64,000 nt of DNA, from contig NC_092859.1 in NCBI RefSeq assembly GCF_032062135.1, positions 64,182,154-64,246,153 of the forward strand, read 5' to 3'. Positions 21,167 through 33,700 of this stretch are shown here, piece after piece (the stretch's first letter is position 1; every line of letters begins with the position of its first letter). Below the pieces are notes generated by a model. The model worked only from the letters and a program-made list of their open reading frames with translations, did not search any database and was not told the DNA's origin. The DNA comes from Pyxicephalus adspersus (lineage: Eukaryota; Chordata; Amphibia; Anura; Pyxicephalidae). Made by a program: the position numbers and the translations under genes.

Positions 21167-21884
21167 AGACAGTAACACTCATGTAAATCTACAGACAGTT
21201 TAAAGCAAACCTTCAGACCATGGGTCTGGAAGCACATCCCCGTTGGATCTTTTCACAGTTCAAACTTTACACAGCTAGGATTTCCTGGATGATTCTAGAG
21301 ATATATATACAGAGATAGATTGATTGATCTGTCCTTCTTACCTTTATCATGGCTGGGCTTAACAGGTGAAAATACACTAAACAAAAGTAAATGAGCATTA
21401 TTGCCAAGGTTTTGTTCTTTTTCTTGCAAATGCACTGTGTGTGTGTTGTAGCCCCACTAATGTGTTTGCAAATGCTTTATTTGTATTTTAAATTTGATCA
21501 TAACTTTAACATGACTGAGATTTGTAGTGTGTAATAATTGACCATGTCGGCATATTGATATTCCTAATGGTTAGTTGACAATTTGTGGTTTGCTGTGAGG
21601 CACTTATATATAATATAAGGAATATATACTCAAATACAGTGATATTTAGGTGCCTATAAATATATTGAATATTTGGGACTGCAATAGTTGTCATTCTAAA
21701 CACATGCGATCAATACTAAATACTAAATACTTATAATTAATTTTACACGTCTTTTATTTCACGAACTTATGGTAGGTTCGCAAAATTTCAGTGAATCGGT
21801 TACGCTAATTCCACTAAAGTCAATAGGCCGACTTTAAACATTAATAGCAAAGCCCCTATACATGTTAGAACCACCGTTTTTTTA
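21167..21884. other. Non-coding interval before the satellite array
   Basis: AT-rich sequence with no gene. The last 120 bases (TTCGCAAAATTTCAGTGAAT and following) look like part of a repeat family, but no boundary can be set. Confidence 0.4.
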
Positions 21885-24800
21885 ACTGGCATCTAGAGCT
21901 GGGTGTAGTGCATCATCAATGTCACCCGGAAGTGTACAATTTTAGTGAATGGGGTACTGACAGGCAGCAACAGGAGGAGGAGGAGGTGGTGGGCCCTGAG
22001 ACAAAGCATGGACCGCATTGGTAACTGGCATCTAGAGCTGGGTGTAGTGCATCATCAATGCCACCCAGAAGTGTCTAGTTTTAGTCAATGGAGTACTGGC
22101 AGGTGTCAGCAACAGCAGCAGGAGGATGTAGTGCGGCCTGAGAAGGAGCGTGGACCGCATTCGTAACTAACATCTAGAGCTGGGTGTAGGGCATTGTAAA
22201 TGCCACATAAAGTGTGTAATACAATTTAAGTGAATAAAGTACAGACAGTCGGCAGCAACAGGAGGAAAGCGGTGGGCCCTGGGAAGGAGCGTGGACCGCA
22301 TTGGTAACTGGCATCAAGAGCTGGGTGTAGTGCATCGTGAATGCCACGCGAATTGTGTAATACAATTTAAGTGAAGGGAGTACTGACAGGCGGCAGCAAC
22401 AGCAGCAAGAGGAGCTTGGTGGGCCCTGAAAAGGAGCATGGACCGCATTTGTAACTGGCATCTAGAGCTGGGTGTAGTGCATCGTCAATAACACCCAAAA
22501 GTGTGTAATACAAATATAGTGAACGGAGTACTGACAGCCGGCAGCAGCAACAGCATCAGTAGGAGGCAGTGGGCCCTGAGACGGAGAGTAGACCACATTT
22601 ATAACTGGCATCTAGAGCTGGTTGTAGTGAATCGTCATTGAAACCCAGAAGTGTTTAATACAATTTTTGTGAATGGAGTACTGGGCAGGCAGTAGCAGCA
22701 ACAGCAGGAGGAGTAGGCAGTGGGCCCTGAGACGGAGCGAGGACCACATTGGTATCTGACATCTAGAGCTGGGTGTAGTGCATCGTGAATGCCACCCAAC
22801 GTGTGTAATACAAATTAAGTCAAATGAGTACTGACAGGCGGCAGGAACAGCAGTAGGGGGAGGCGATGGGCCCTGAGGAGCCCCATTGGGAACTGACATC
22901 TAGAGCTGGGTGTAGTGCATCATGAAAGCCACCTAACGTTTGTAATACAATTTAGGCGAATAGAGTACTGAAAGGCGGCAGCAACAGCAACAGGAGGAGG
23001 CAGTTGGTCCTGAGAAGCAGCGTGGACGGTATTGGTAACTGCCATCTAGAGCTGGGTGTAGTGCATCATCAATGACACCCAGAAGTGTGTAATACAATTA
23101 TAGTGAATGGATCACTGGACAGGCGGAAGCAGCAACAGCATGAAGGAGGAGGCGGTGGGCCCTGAGATAGAGTGTGGACCGCATTGGTAAGTGCCATCTA
23201 GAGCTGGGTGTAATGCATCGTGAATGCCACCCCAAGTGTGTAATACAATTTAAGTGAATGGAGTATTGACAGGCGGCAGCAACAGCAGCAGGAGGAGGCT
23301 GTGGGCCCTGAGAAGGAGCATGGACCGCATTGGTAACTGCCATATGGAGATGGGAGTAGTGTATCGTGAATGCCACCCGACGTGTGTAATACAATTTAAG
23401 TGAATAGAGTATTGACAGGCGGCAGCAACAGCAGCAGGTGGAGGCCGTGGGCCCTGAGAAGGAGAGTGGACCACATTGGTAGCTGCCATCTTGAGATGGG
23501 TGTAGTGCATCGTGAATGCCACCCAGAAGTCTGTAATACAATTTAAGTGAATATAGTACTAAGAGGCGGCAGCAGCAACTGCAGGAGGAGGAGGTAGTGG
23601 GCACTGAGACCGAGCATGGATGATATTGGTAACTGCCATCTAGAGCTGGGTGTAGTGCATCGTCAATGACACCCAGAATTGTGTAATACATTTATATTGA
23701 ATGGATTACTGGACAGGCGGCAGCAGCAACAGCATGAGGAGGAGGCGGTAGGCCTTGAGAAGGAGAGTGGACCGCATTGGTATCTGACATCTAGAGCTGG
23801 GTGTAGGGCATCGTGAATGCCACCCGACGTGTGTAATACAATTTAAGTGAATGGAGTACTGACAGGTGGCAGCATCAGCAGCTTGAGGAGGCAGTGCGCC
23901 CTGGGATAGAGCTTGGACCGCATTGGTAACTGCCATTTAGAGCTGAGTGTAGTGTATTGTAAATGCCACCCTGAAGTTTGTAATACAATTTAAGTGAATA
24001 GAGTACTAACAGGCAGCAGCAACAGCAGCAGGAGGAAGCGGNNNNNNNNNNNNNNNNNNNNNNNNNNNNNNNNNNNNNNNNNNNNNNNNNNNNNNNNNNN
24101 NNNNNNNNNNNNNNNNNNNNNNNNNNNNNNNNNNNNNNNNNNNNNNNNNNNNNNNNNNNNNNNNNNNNNNNNNNNNNNNNNNNNNNNNNNNNNNNNNNNN
24201 NNNNNNNNNNNNNNNNNNNNNNNNNNNNNNNNNNNNNNNNNNNNNNNNNNNNNNNNNNNNNNNTGGACCACATTGGTAACTGCTATCTAGAGCTGGGTGT
24301 AGTGTATTGTAAATGCCACCCGACGTGTGTAATACAATTTAAGTGAAAAGAGTACTAACAGGCTGCAGCAACAGGAGGAGGCAGCGGGTCCTAAGAAAGA
24401 GTGTGGACCGCATTGGTAACTACTATCTAGAGCTGGGTGTAGTGCATCCTGAATGCCACCCCGAAGTGTGTAATACAGTTAAAGTGAATAGAGTACTGAC
24501 AGGCGGCAGCAGGACCAGCATGGGGAGGAGGCGGTGGGTCCTGAGACAGAGGGCGGACGGCATTTATAAATGACATCTAGAGTCGGGTTTAGTGCATCTT
24601 CAATGATACCCAGAAGTGTGTAAAACAATTCAAGTGAATGGAGTACGGACAGGCGGCAGCAGCATGAGGAGGAGGCGGTGGGCCCTGAGACGGAGGGTGG
24701 GCAGCATTTGTAATTGGCATCTAGAGCTGGGTGTAGTACATCGTCAATGATACCCAGAAGTGTGTAATACAATTCAAGTGAATGGAGTACTGACAGGCGG

Positions 24801-27132
24801 CAGCAAGAGTAGGAGGCAGTGGGCCCTTAGACCGAGCATGGACGGTATTGGTAACTGCCATCTAGAGCTGGGTGTAGTGCAACGTCAATGACACCCAGAA
24901 GTGTGTAATACAATTATAGTGAATGGACTACTGCACAGGCGGCAGCAGCAACAGAATGAGGAGGAGGCGTTGGGCCCTGAGAAGGAGCGTGGACCGCATT
25001 GGTAACTGACATCTGGAGCTGGGTGTAGTGCATCGTGAATGCCACCCGATGTGTGTAATACAGTTTAGGTGAAAGGAGTACTGACAGGCGTCAGCAACAG
25101 CATGAGGAGGAGGCGGTGGACTCTGAGAAGGAGAGTGGACTGCATTGGTAACTGCCATCTAGAGCTGGGTGTGGAGCATCGTGAATGCCACGCCGAAGTG
25201 TGTAATACAATTTAAGTGAAATGAGTACTGACAGGCAGCAGCAACAGCAGCAGGAGGAGGCAGTGAGCCCTGAGACGGAGGGTGGACGGCATTTGTAACT
25301 GGCATCTAGAGCTGGGTGTAGTGCATCGTCAATGACACCCAGAAGTGTGTATTACAAGTTAAGTGAATAGAGTAAATGACAGGCAGCAACAGCATGGGGA
25401 GGAGGCGGTGGGCTCTGAGACGGAGGCTGGATGGCATTTGTAATTGGCATCTAGAGCTGGGTGTAGTGCATCGTCAAAGACACCCAGAAGTGTGTAATAC
25501 ATTTATAGTGAATAGATTACTGGACAGGCAGCAGCAGCATTAGCATGAGGAGGAGGCGGTGGACCCTGAGAAGGAGCTAAGACCGCATTGGTAACTGCCA
25601 TCTAGAGCTGGGTGTAGTGCATTGTGAATGTAACACAATTTAAGTGAATGGATTACTGACAGGCGGCAGCAGCAACAGCATGAGGAGGAGGCGGTGGGCC
25701 CTGAGAAGGAGCGTGAACCACATTTGTAATTGGCATCTAGAGCTGGGTGTTAGTGCATCGTCAATGACACCCAGAAGTTTGTAATACAATTTTTGTGAAT
25801 AGAGTACTAAGAGGCGGCAGCAGCAGCAGGAGGAGGAGATGGTGGGCCCTGTGACCGAACATGGACGGTATTGGTAACTGCCATCTAGAGCTGGGTGTAG
25901 TGTATCGTCAATGACACCCAGAAGTGTTTAATATAGTTATAGTGAATGGATTTCTGGACAGGCGGGAGCAGCAACAGTATGAGGAGGAGGCGGTGGGCCC
26001 TGAGAAGGAGCGTTGACCGCATTGGTAACTGCCATCTAGAGCTGGGTGTAGTGCATCGTGAATGCCACCCGATGTGTGTAATACAATTTAAGAGAATGGA
26101 GTACTGACAAGCGGCAGCAACAGCAGCAGGAGGAGGCCGTGGGCCCTGGGACGGAGCGTGGACCGCATTGATAACTGCCATCTAGAGCTGCGTGTAGTGC
26201 ATTGTGAATGCCACCCCGAAGTGTCTAATACGATTATAGTAAATGGAGTACTGACAGGCGGCAGCAGCAACAGCATGAGGAGGAGGCGGTGGACGCCGAG
26301 ACGGAGCGTGGACCGCATTTGTAATTGGCATCTAGGAGCTGGGTGTAGTGCACCGTCAGTGACACCCAGAAGTGTGTAATACTGTTATAGTGAATGGATT
26401 ACTGGACAGGTGACAGCAGCAACAGCATGAGGAGGAGGTGGTGGGCCCTGAGAAGGAGCGTGGACCGCATTAGTAATTGCCATCTAGTGCTATGTGTAAG
26501 GCATGGTAAATGCCACCCCGAAGTGTTTAATACAATTAAAGTGAATGGAGTACTGATAGGCGGCAGCAACAGTTGCAGGAGGAGGCGGATGTCCCTGAAA
26601 AGGAGAGTGGACTGCATTGGTAACTGCCATCTAGAGCTGGGTGTAGTGCATTGTGAATGCCACCCGAAGTGTGTAAAGCAATTTAAGTGAATGGAGTACT
26701 GACAGGCGGTAGCAACAGTAGCAAGAAGAGGCGGTGGGCACTGAATAGGAACGTGGACCGCATTGGTAACTGACATCTAGAGCTGGGTGTAGTGTATCAT
26801 CAATAACACCCAGAATTGTGTAAGACTAATATAGTAAATGGAGTACTGACAGGCGGCAGCAGCAACAGCAGCATGAGGAGGAGGCGGTGGGCCCTGAGAC
26901 AGAGCATGGATGGTATTGTTAACTGCCATCTAGAGCTGGGTGTAGTGCATCGTCAATGACACCCAGAAGTGTGTAATACAAATATAGTGAATGAATTACT
27001 GAACAGGTAGCAGCAGCAACAGCAGGAGGAGGAGGCAGTGGACCCTGAGACGGAGCGTGAACGGCATTGGAAACTTGCATCTAGACCGGGGTGTAGTGCA
27101 TCGTTAATGCCAACCCAAAGTGTGTAATGCAA
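21885..27132. repeat. Satellite-like array of a 145-150-bp unit, about 35 visible copies
   Basis: Each unit carries ACTGGCATCTAGAGCTGGGT, GTAGTGCATCGTCAATGACA, AGAAGTGTGTAATACAATTT, GTGAATGGAGTACTGACAGG, CGGCAGCAACAGCAGCAGGA and GGTGGGCCCTGAGAAGGAGC. Successive CTAGAGCTGGG motifs start near 21893, 22029, 22172, 22459, 22609 and so on to 27070, mostly 140-152 bases apart. A GGGTG...CACCC pair in each unit can form a hairpin. At least two unit types exist (ACACCCAGAAG with GGATTACTGGACAGG, and CCACCCGACG with GGAGTACTGACAGG). Copies differ by substitutions, small indels and CAG/AGG run length. The unit length is not a multiple of three, so the many short open frames are by-products. Confidence 0.95.
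24042..24263. other. Assembly gap (222 N) inside the array
   Basis: A run of N within the satellite-like array, so the copy number given is a minimum. Confidence 0.99.
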
Positions 27133-27689
27133 ATATATGAAATTTGTGATTAACCCCCATAGCGGTAATCCCGAGTGTGACTCTCAGGGTAAGAAAAAAA
27201 GCCCCTCTTAGCTGTGACTACAGACTACAATTTAAAAAATATATGTAAAATATATATTTTAGTCCATCATTGCCCAGTGCCCTGATTTACATTTTGCCCA
27301 CTTTTAGCCCTGACCTTGATCTGACCTTTTGTTGAACTTTTAATATCTTATAAATCACTTCCTGAATGTATCTTTTGATCTTGATCTTCATCTTTGACCT
27401 TGATTGTTCCTGACTGATTACTGGAGACTTGACCACATGGTATCTAAAAGCATCTTGATGGCGCAAGCACTGTTTTGGAAGAACTTGATTCACCAGGAAA
27501 CTTGTCATCAGACAGCGAAAGTGAACTGAGTGATGATTCTGGAGGTCAGTGATGTGCGCACATGGTGCCCCATTGACCTTGATGCGCACCTGGGATGAAA
27601 ATTGAGGCTGAATGTGACAACCCCCTGATATGCCTGAAGTTGTTTTTAAGAGATGAAGTTATCGAAAAAATTATTGCGGAGATAAACAT

Positions 27690-27851
27690 GTATGCTGCTG
27701 TGTTTGCTAACTTTTTTAATTTTTTTGCTAAATTATTTTTTTTTTATGCAATTATGTATGCTGCTCTGTGTTTGCTAACTTATTACTTGCAACTTTCACC
27801 ACACTATAAAAGAACATATCCTAAAATACTTTTTTTATTTTGTTTATGCAG
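27690..27851 (+). other. Predicted 162-bp intron in the piggyBac transposase
   Basis: The segment begins GTATGC after AAACAT and ends TTTTGTTTATGCAG before GTACGCTGG. It is T-rich and would shift and stop the protein if retained. Its removal restores one frame and joins AEIN to MYAGQ, the form expected in related transposases. Splicing is inferred from sequence only. Confidence 0.7.
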
Positions 27852-28135
27852 GTACGCTGGACAATAGTTAGGTGCTCCACACCTGAGGTTTGCAAGAAGC
27901 AGAAAGTGGGATCCTGTGACCAAGGATGACATTTGGCTGTTTTTGGGCTTGGTGATCCTGCAGGGAGTTGTGGGCAAACCCGTGCAGAAGTGGTACTGGT
28001 CCAAGAATAAAATGATTGTCACTCCATTCTTTGGCAAAGTCATGCCAGAATACCGATTTTTCCTCATCATGAAGTACCTGCACTTCGCAAACAATGAAGA
28101 AGCGATGAGACTACCCACATCCTGCACCAAAACTT

Positions 28136-28172
28136 CCAGTGTAAAGTACTGGAATACAGTACTTTACACTGG
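28136..28172. repeat. Perfect 16-bp palindrome at the transposase deletion point
   Basis: CCAGTGTAAAGTACTG and CAGTACTTTACACTGG are exact reverse complements around the 5-base loop GAATA. They sit exactly where the piggyBac protein lacks the segment containing its first catalytic Asp. Confidence 0.9.
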
Positions 28173-28870
28173 GAAAGGGACACAGTTCAACCCCAGATAC
28201 AGCCGTTATGGATTGGCAACATCTTCAGTGCTATCTCTCATTGAGCCATTGCTAGATCAGGGCTATTGTGTCACAACTGATAATTTCTACACATATCCTG
28301 AGCTTTATGAGTCCCTTCCGCAACACAGAACAGATGCGTATGAAACCGTTAGGGCTAACCGGCGCAACCTGCCATCAATGTGTGCAAAAGGGAAGCTGAA
28401 GACAGGAGAAATTGTTGCCTAGCAGAAAGGCAAGATGATGGCCCTGAGATGGCGTGACACAAAAGATGTGTGCCTGATGAGTACTGTCCATAATTCCTCC
28501 ACTGTTCTAGTACACACAAAATGTGGGAAAGCAGTGATGAAGCCACAGGTGGTGATTGCCTACAACAACACCATGGGAGGTGTCAACGGAGCTGACCAAG
28601 CTATGACATTCTACCCAACGATGAGGAAACAGCAAAGGAAGTACTACAAGAAGATTTTCGGGCATCTTGTTGAGCAGTGCCTATGGAATGCCTACATTCT
28701 GTACAGAAAAAAATAGAGGCCCATGAATCATTCAGACCTCATTTTGCAAGTTTCCGAATCCATCGTCAAGAACCACCAAACACCATCAGTAGCTATGAAT
28801 AGACCTGTGTGATATTGTGGAAAACTTTTAGTGTGTGATATTGTGGAAAATATTAGGTCCGGATCTCCCC

Positions 28871-29445
28871 TAAAGTTAACAAAAAAGTCTTTCTTCCTGT
28901 GTCAGATCTCTGTGCAAATGTAATCTATTCTAAATTAAACAAAGGATCCTCCTATAAGATCCCTTGTGCTAATCAAATTTGTTCTTAAGGCTAGCAAAAG
29001 GGGTCTTTGTTCTCCCCTTTTAATAACAAAAGGGATCTTGCTTTGTAATAGCTTGCTGTTAATTAATGTCCGTAGACAGTGTGTCTTCAGCTTTAAAAGA
29101 GTTGGAACCTTGTATCCCAAGGTGTCAAAAACCTCAGCATGTCCCAGACTGAGCGTCCATGATATGTATTATGAACTCATTTATTCCTAAACCTTTATAT
29201 TTCCAATATACCCATCTGTATAAAGTAATAGATGATGGATTTGTAGCTGGAGACCAAGAACTAATCTCCTAGGCCTCTGGAAAGCCTGGAACCCAGAGTT
29301 AGCCTGTCCTGGTGAACTTTAAGTCCCAGACATATCGAGTTTGATCTCTATGAACTTCGTATTTTGTGGTGATAAATAATCTAGCGGTTGGCAGTTCATA
29401 AAACCTGTACTTATGAAAATATTAATAATGGCTAGAACAAGTGCC
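28871..29445. other. Non-coding interval, nothing recognised
   Basis: Between the piggyBac relic and the putative LTR. It contains short repeats of GTGTGATATTGTGGAAAA near 28806-28850 and no coding sequence that I recognise. Confidence 0.45.
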
Positions 29446-30188
29446 TGTTGGGAGTGTCCAAATCCCATGTGGTTACAGCCTCTCAGACTGCCCCCACCTT
29501 GCTATCATTGGATGGTCCTATTAGTCCCACCTCTGTTGTTTGGATAGAAAAAGCCATGTAAGTCTAGCAGACACAGCTCTCATTTTACATCATCTTGTAG
29601 CTAAGGACTACAGTACTGACAGGTTGAGTCAATGCAGGGGAGCCCAGTGACTCTCGCTAATAACGTACATCGCAACCTGGACCAAGGCAAACCAACTCTA
29701 CTTAAGTATTATTTCACAGTTTTCCCTTTTATTTTATGCTGTTGCTATAGTTCTGTTATTGTTCTTTGATTAAGTCTACATTTGTTCTATAATTTGTTTA
29801 TGAACTGTTTTTGTATGTTTTACTTATAAAACTCTATAAAAAGTAAGCTGAATCTCTGAATGCTCTAACTAGAAATAGTGTAACTTGCAAACTCGAAGCG
29901 CTACTATCTACATTGTGTTTTCTGTGACATCTCTGTTTGGAGTGGCTCTGGCTGACACTAAAGAAGCAGAAGCACAACTGTGGTTGTCAAAGGGTAACAG
30001 TGCGTGCTTCCATCTAAGCACATGGTGGCAGTCTACCTTGTGAAGGTGTGCTTGACAAGGGTTAACAGGAGTGGTTAACCTTGCCCCCGTGACAAACCCC
30101 TCTCCGGCCTGCTGGTGCTGGACTGTTGCAGAGCGTGTTGGAAAGTCTACGTGTAGGGGTGCGGGCTGAGAGTGCGTACGTCACATAC
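29446..30188 (+). repeat. Putative 5' LTR of the gypsy-type element
   Basis: A 740-base non-coding block starts TGTTGGGAGTGTCC and contains a TATA-like ACTCTATAAAAAGTAAG near 29829. It is followed at 30189 by TGGTGGCAGAGAGGTGGGAT, which looks like a primer-binding or leader start. No second LTR copy is in the window to prove the limits, so both ends are tentative. Confidence 0.45.
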
Positions 30189-30778
30189 TGGTGGCAGAGA
30201 GGTGGGATCTCAGTGTGTGTACTGCTTAGGGGTGTTGTCCTGTGCTCAGATTGAGGTATTTTGGGTACCAGGGATATTTACCAGTGCTCTGGTGAGTTGC
30301 TGAGGACGTGCAATAGTCAGAGATGGAGACGTCCCTGGTCATTTTACCCATAATCACTCAGCCTGACACGTCACATCTTCTAGCAGTTTGCTGAGATCTG
30401 TTTCTACTTAGAGCATTAGTGCAGGGTTGTGATCCAGGGGAAACAGTTCTTGGAGATAGGCCAGTGCATAAATTGTATTTTTAGAGAACATAAAGCAACA
30501 GTTCCCCACCCCCTCTTTGTTTTCTATCCTATCCTATCTTTTATTTCAATACATTTTTATTATTTTTCAATGAGTTTCCAAAACATAAATACAAAAATAT
30601 AAAAAATAAAATAAACTAATATAGGCCAAAAACAGGAGATGGAGAGGATCAGTATTACAGACTGAAATAGCAATAAAATAAAATTAAAAAAAAAACATTA
30701 TAAAACATACAGAATAATTACAGCTGGTAATCATAGCCGACCTCTCAATCTTCCTGGGAAAACAATACACATAAAAAT

Positions 30779-33700
30779 TTAAAAACAATAGATATACAAA
30801 CTACAAACCACTAGGGGGATGAACCTAATACAATCCCAAAAATAAAAAAGGAGAAAATCACAGTCCTGGGTGTCATTTAGAATACTGGCCAATTTTTTGT
30901 TTAGAAATGTGTTATCAACTCGCAATATCCCTTCATGGTATGGGAGAACCTGTTGTTTCCAATATTTAGCTATTGTTTGCTTTGGTGCCAAAAGTATTTG
31001 AGTACATAACTTGAATTGGGTTCCCATTAAAATGGCTGTTTTAAACTGTAATAGGGCTACCAGGGATCTCTAGAAATATGCATGTTAAATAGGGACCCCA
31101 AGAGTTCAAAAACATGACCCCAAAATCTGATCACAGATGGGCAGGACAACCAAATATGTAGGTCCGTGCTCATCTCCTGGCATCCCCTATAGCACAATCC
31201 AGTATTTGCTAGGGATTTTCATACGCACTGGAACCATGTATCATCTCATTATGACTTTAAAAGCAGATTCCATGATGAGAAGATTGGTTGAGCACTTAGA
31301 AATTCATCTCCAATTTTCAACCCATCCTGTTTATTAGACTTTGTGCTTCCTAGATCACGTTCCCATTGAATCTTATATAAATGTTGTGAAGCCCTAGAAA
31401 CCTGCTTGAGTTTTGAATAAAGAATAGAAATTTGCTGAGGACACACCGGCGTTCTAAGACACATATGCTCAAACACTGTCAGTTTGGGCGTACTAATGGA
31501 ACCCTGAATCAGAGAGTTTATCCAATGCTGGAGTTGCATTTATCTGAAGAATTCCCTCCCTGGTACCGCGTGAAGAGAGCGTATTTCTTCCAAGCTTACC
31601 ATACCCGATCTGCTCAATAATGAATAAACATTATCGTATTTATGTTTCAGACCACCAGTCGAAAGCCTTGGGAGATTCCAACCCTGGACAAAATAGTGGA
31701 ATATGTTGAATGGGCAGGAGGGGAAGATAAGGGGACAATAAATCGGCTGAATATTTTATTCCATCCCACACCCTCAATACCTGTTGTATATTTACACTGA
31801 GAGACTGGGGACGGAGTTTGTAAGGGAGCCATGGGAAGGAGGCTATGGCCACCGGGTAACTTAGCTCGGAATACAGCTGGACCCACCTTGGAGCTGCGGT
31901 GACCGCAAATAAAGATAAAATAGGTACTTTTTGGGCTGCTTGGTAGTATTTTAGCACATTTGGGACACCTAAACCTCCTTGATTCTTATGGGCATACATT
32001 GTTTTCTGGGACACTCTCGATTTTTTACCGTTCCAAACAAAAGAAAAAATCAATCTTTGAAAAGCCTTCAGCATGTGATTTGGTACCTGGACTGGTAAAG
32101 TCCTAAAGTAATATAAGATCTTTGGCAGCACGGCAATCATTTTGACCAAATTTATTCTTCCCAACCAGGAAATGGGATGGAAACCCCATCTATTCAACAA
32201 TTGTTTCACTTGTGGAAGCAGCGGAGAATAATTAGCAGACAAGAGAGTATTATATGATTTGGTTAACTTGATCCCCAAGTACTCTAAATAATGGGGCGCC
32301 CAGGTAAAGTAAAAGATGATTGCAGGGGTAAATATGCATGATCGCATATGTTCAATAAAATTGTCATTATCAATAAAATGTCATCTGCAAACAGCCTCAA
32401 CTTGTGTGTGCCTACCAATCTCTATACCATGTATATGAATTAAACAAATTAAATGTGCCAGAAGCTCTATAGTCAAAAAAAATGATAAGGGAGACAAGGG
32501 ACATCCCTGTCTCGTCCCACGACAAATAGGAAATTCCGAGGAATAAAATGAAGAGTACATGACCCTCGCCCGAGGTTTGGATCAAAGAGCCTGTAACCAT
32601 GCCATAAACTTTGATTGGAATCCCCACTTGGCCAATATATAGAACAGGTAATCCCATGATACAGACTCAAAGGCCTTCTGTATGTCTAAATCCAAAAGTA
32701 TACCCGGAATTTGCCTCTGTTACATGATATGAATTAAACTGACTACTTTTCTTGTGCTATCCGGTGCTTGGCGATGAAGAACAAATCTCACTTGATCCCT
32801 ATGGATCAGATATTCCAAAAACGTATTCATTCTATTAGCCAAAATTTTGGTGAGCAGCCTAATATCATCATTTAATACGGATATTGGTCTAAAATTGTTC
32901 GGATCCAAAGAATCCTTGTTAGGTTTGGGTAACATTACTATATGGGCCAATAGAGATGACACAGGATGTTGGGGGTGAGCCTTTAGATAGTTAAACATAT
33001 CCACTAGCCTAGGGGTCAACAATGTTGAGTATTTCTTATAGTATTGGGCAGAAAAGCCACCGGGACCGGCCGATTTATTTGCTTTTAAGCGATTTAATCG
33101 CAATTAAAATTTCCTCTGGTGTGACATCCACCTCCATTAAACCTTTCATTTGTGGCGTTAGAGTAGGTAAAGTCAGGTTAGAGAAAAGATTATCAGCAGC
33201 TTCCTGATAAAATACCTTGCATGAACTATATAAGCTGGAGAGAATTTTCTTGAATCTGTAACAAATAATTACCGGATTAGCTGTTACAGTACCATTAGGG
33301 ATTTTTAGTTTTATCAGAACCTTATGGAGATTTTGGGAACTGAGAACTTAAGCCAACATCGGCCCGATTTAGTAGCCCTAACAAAAAAATTCCTCTTGGA
33401 CCATCTAATTTGTTTTTCCACTTGATGATCTAGAAGATAATTGAGCTCCACCCTTGTCTGCTGTATTTCCTTATATAAAAAACTTGGATGGACTCCTCTT
33501 CATATTAGCCTCCAAATTTGTTAATTGCTGTCTGAGATCTGCAATTTTCTGTACCTAGCCTTCTTGAGGCAGAAGGCAAGTTGAATCAATTTGCCATGAA
33601 TTGTGGCCTTATGGGCATCCCACAATGTGATAGGAGAGTCCCACTATTTAATTCAAAATATTGCAATAGCGCTTGTTCCACCTCTAAGTGGACTGCTGGA

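Larger units (their letters stand above)
27445..28812 (+). pseudogene. piggyBac-type transposase with a predicted intron
   Basis: The N-terminal region is acidic (SSDSESELSDDSGGQ) and reaches the catalytic body through frame changes (CPIDLD, near 27575). From 27595 the frame is constant: CLKLFLRDEVIEKIIAEIN, then after removal of 27690-27851 MYAGQ, then DDIWLFLGLVILQGVVGKP, KYLHFANN, CVTTDNFYTYPELYESL, KTGEIVA and TMGGVNGADQAM. The TTDNFYT Asp is the second catalytic Asp of the family. The first is lost in a deletion at about 28130-28170, and the third (GGVD in active relatives) is Asn. In-frame TAG stops lie at 27865-27867, 28420-28422 and 28714-28716; the final TGA is 28810-28812. Inactive, but the frame is otherwise well kept. 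Confidence 0.88.
27150..28870 (+). mobile_element. piggyBac-family element, left end and transposase
   Basis: The left terminus starts at TTAA (27150-27153), the piggyBac target site, followed by CCCCCATAGCGGTAATCCCG and AGTGTGACTC. It begins within 20 bases of the end of the satellite array. The transposase relic follows on the same strand. I could not find the right terminus (expected to end near GGAGGTTAA), so the end given is arbitrary, shortly after the stop codon. Confidence 0.75.

Noticed and set aside
22174..26776. Many 70-200-codon minus-strand proteins with Cys/Leu/Pro-rich repeats
   Set aside because: By-products of the 145-150-bp array; the unit length is not a multiple of three, frames change from unit to unit, and nothing suggests selection on a protein.
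21885..27132. CRISPR-like array
   Set aside because: Units are contiguous, about 145-150 bp and vary throughout; there is no short repeat with unique spacers, and the sequence is eukaryotic.
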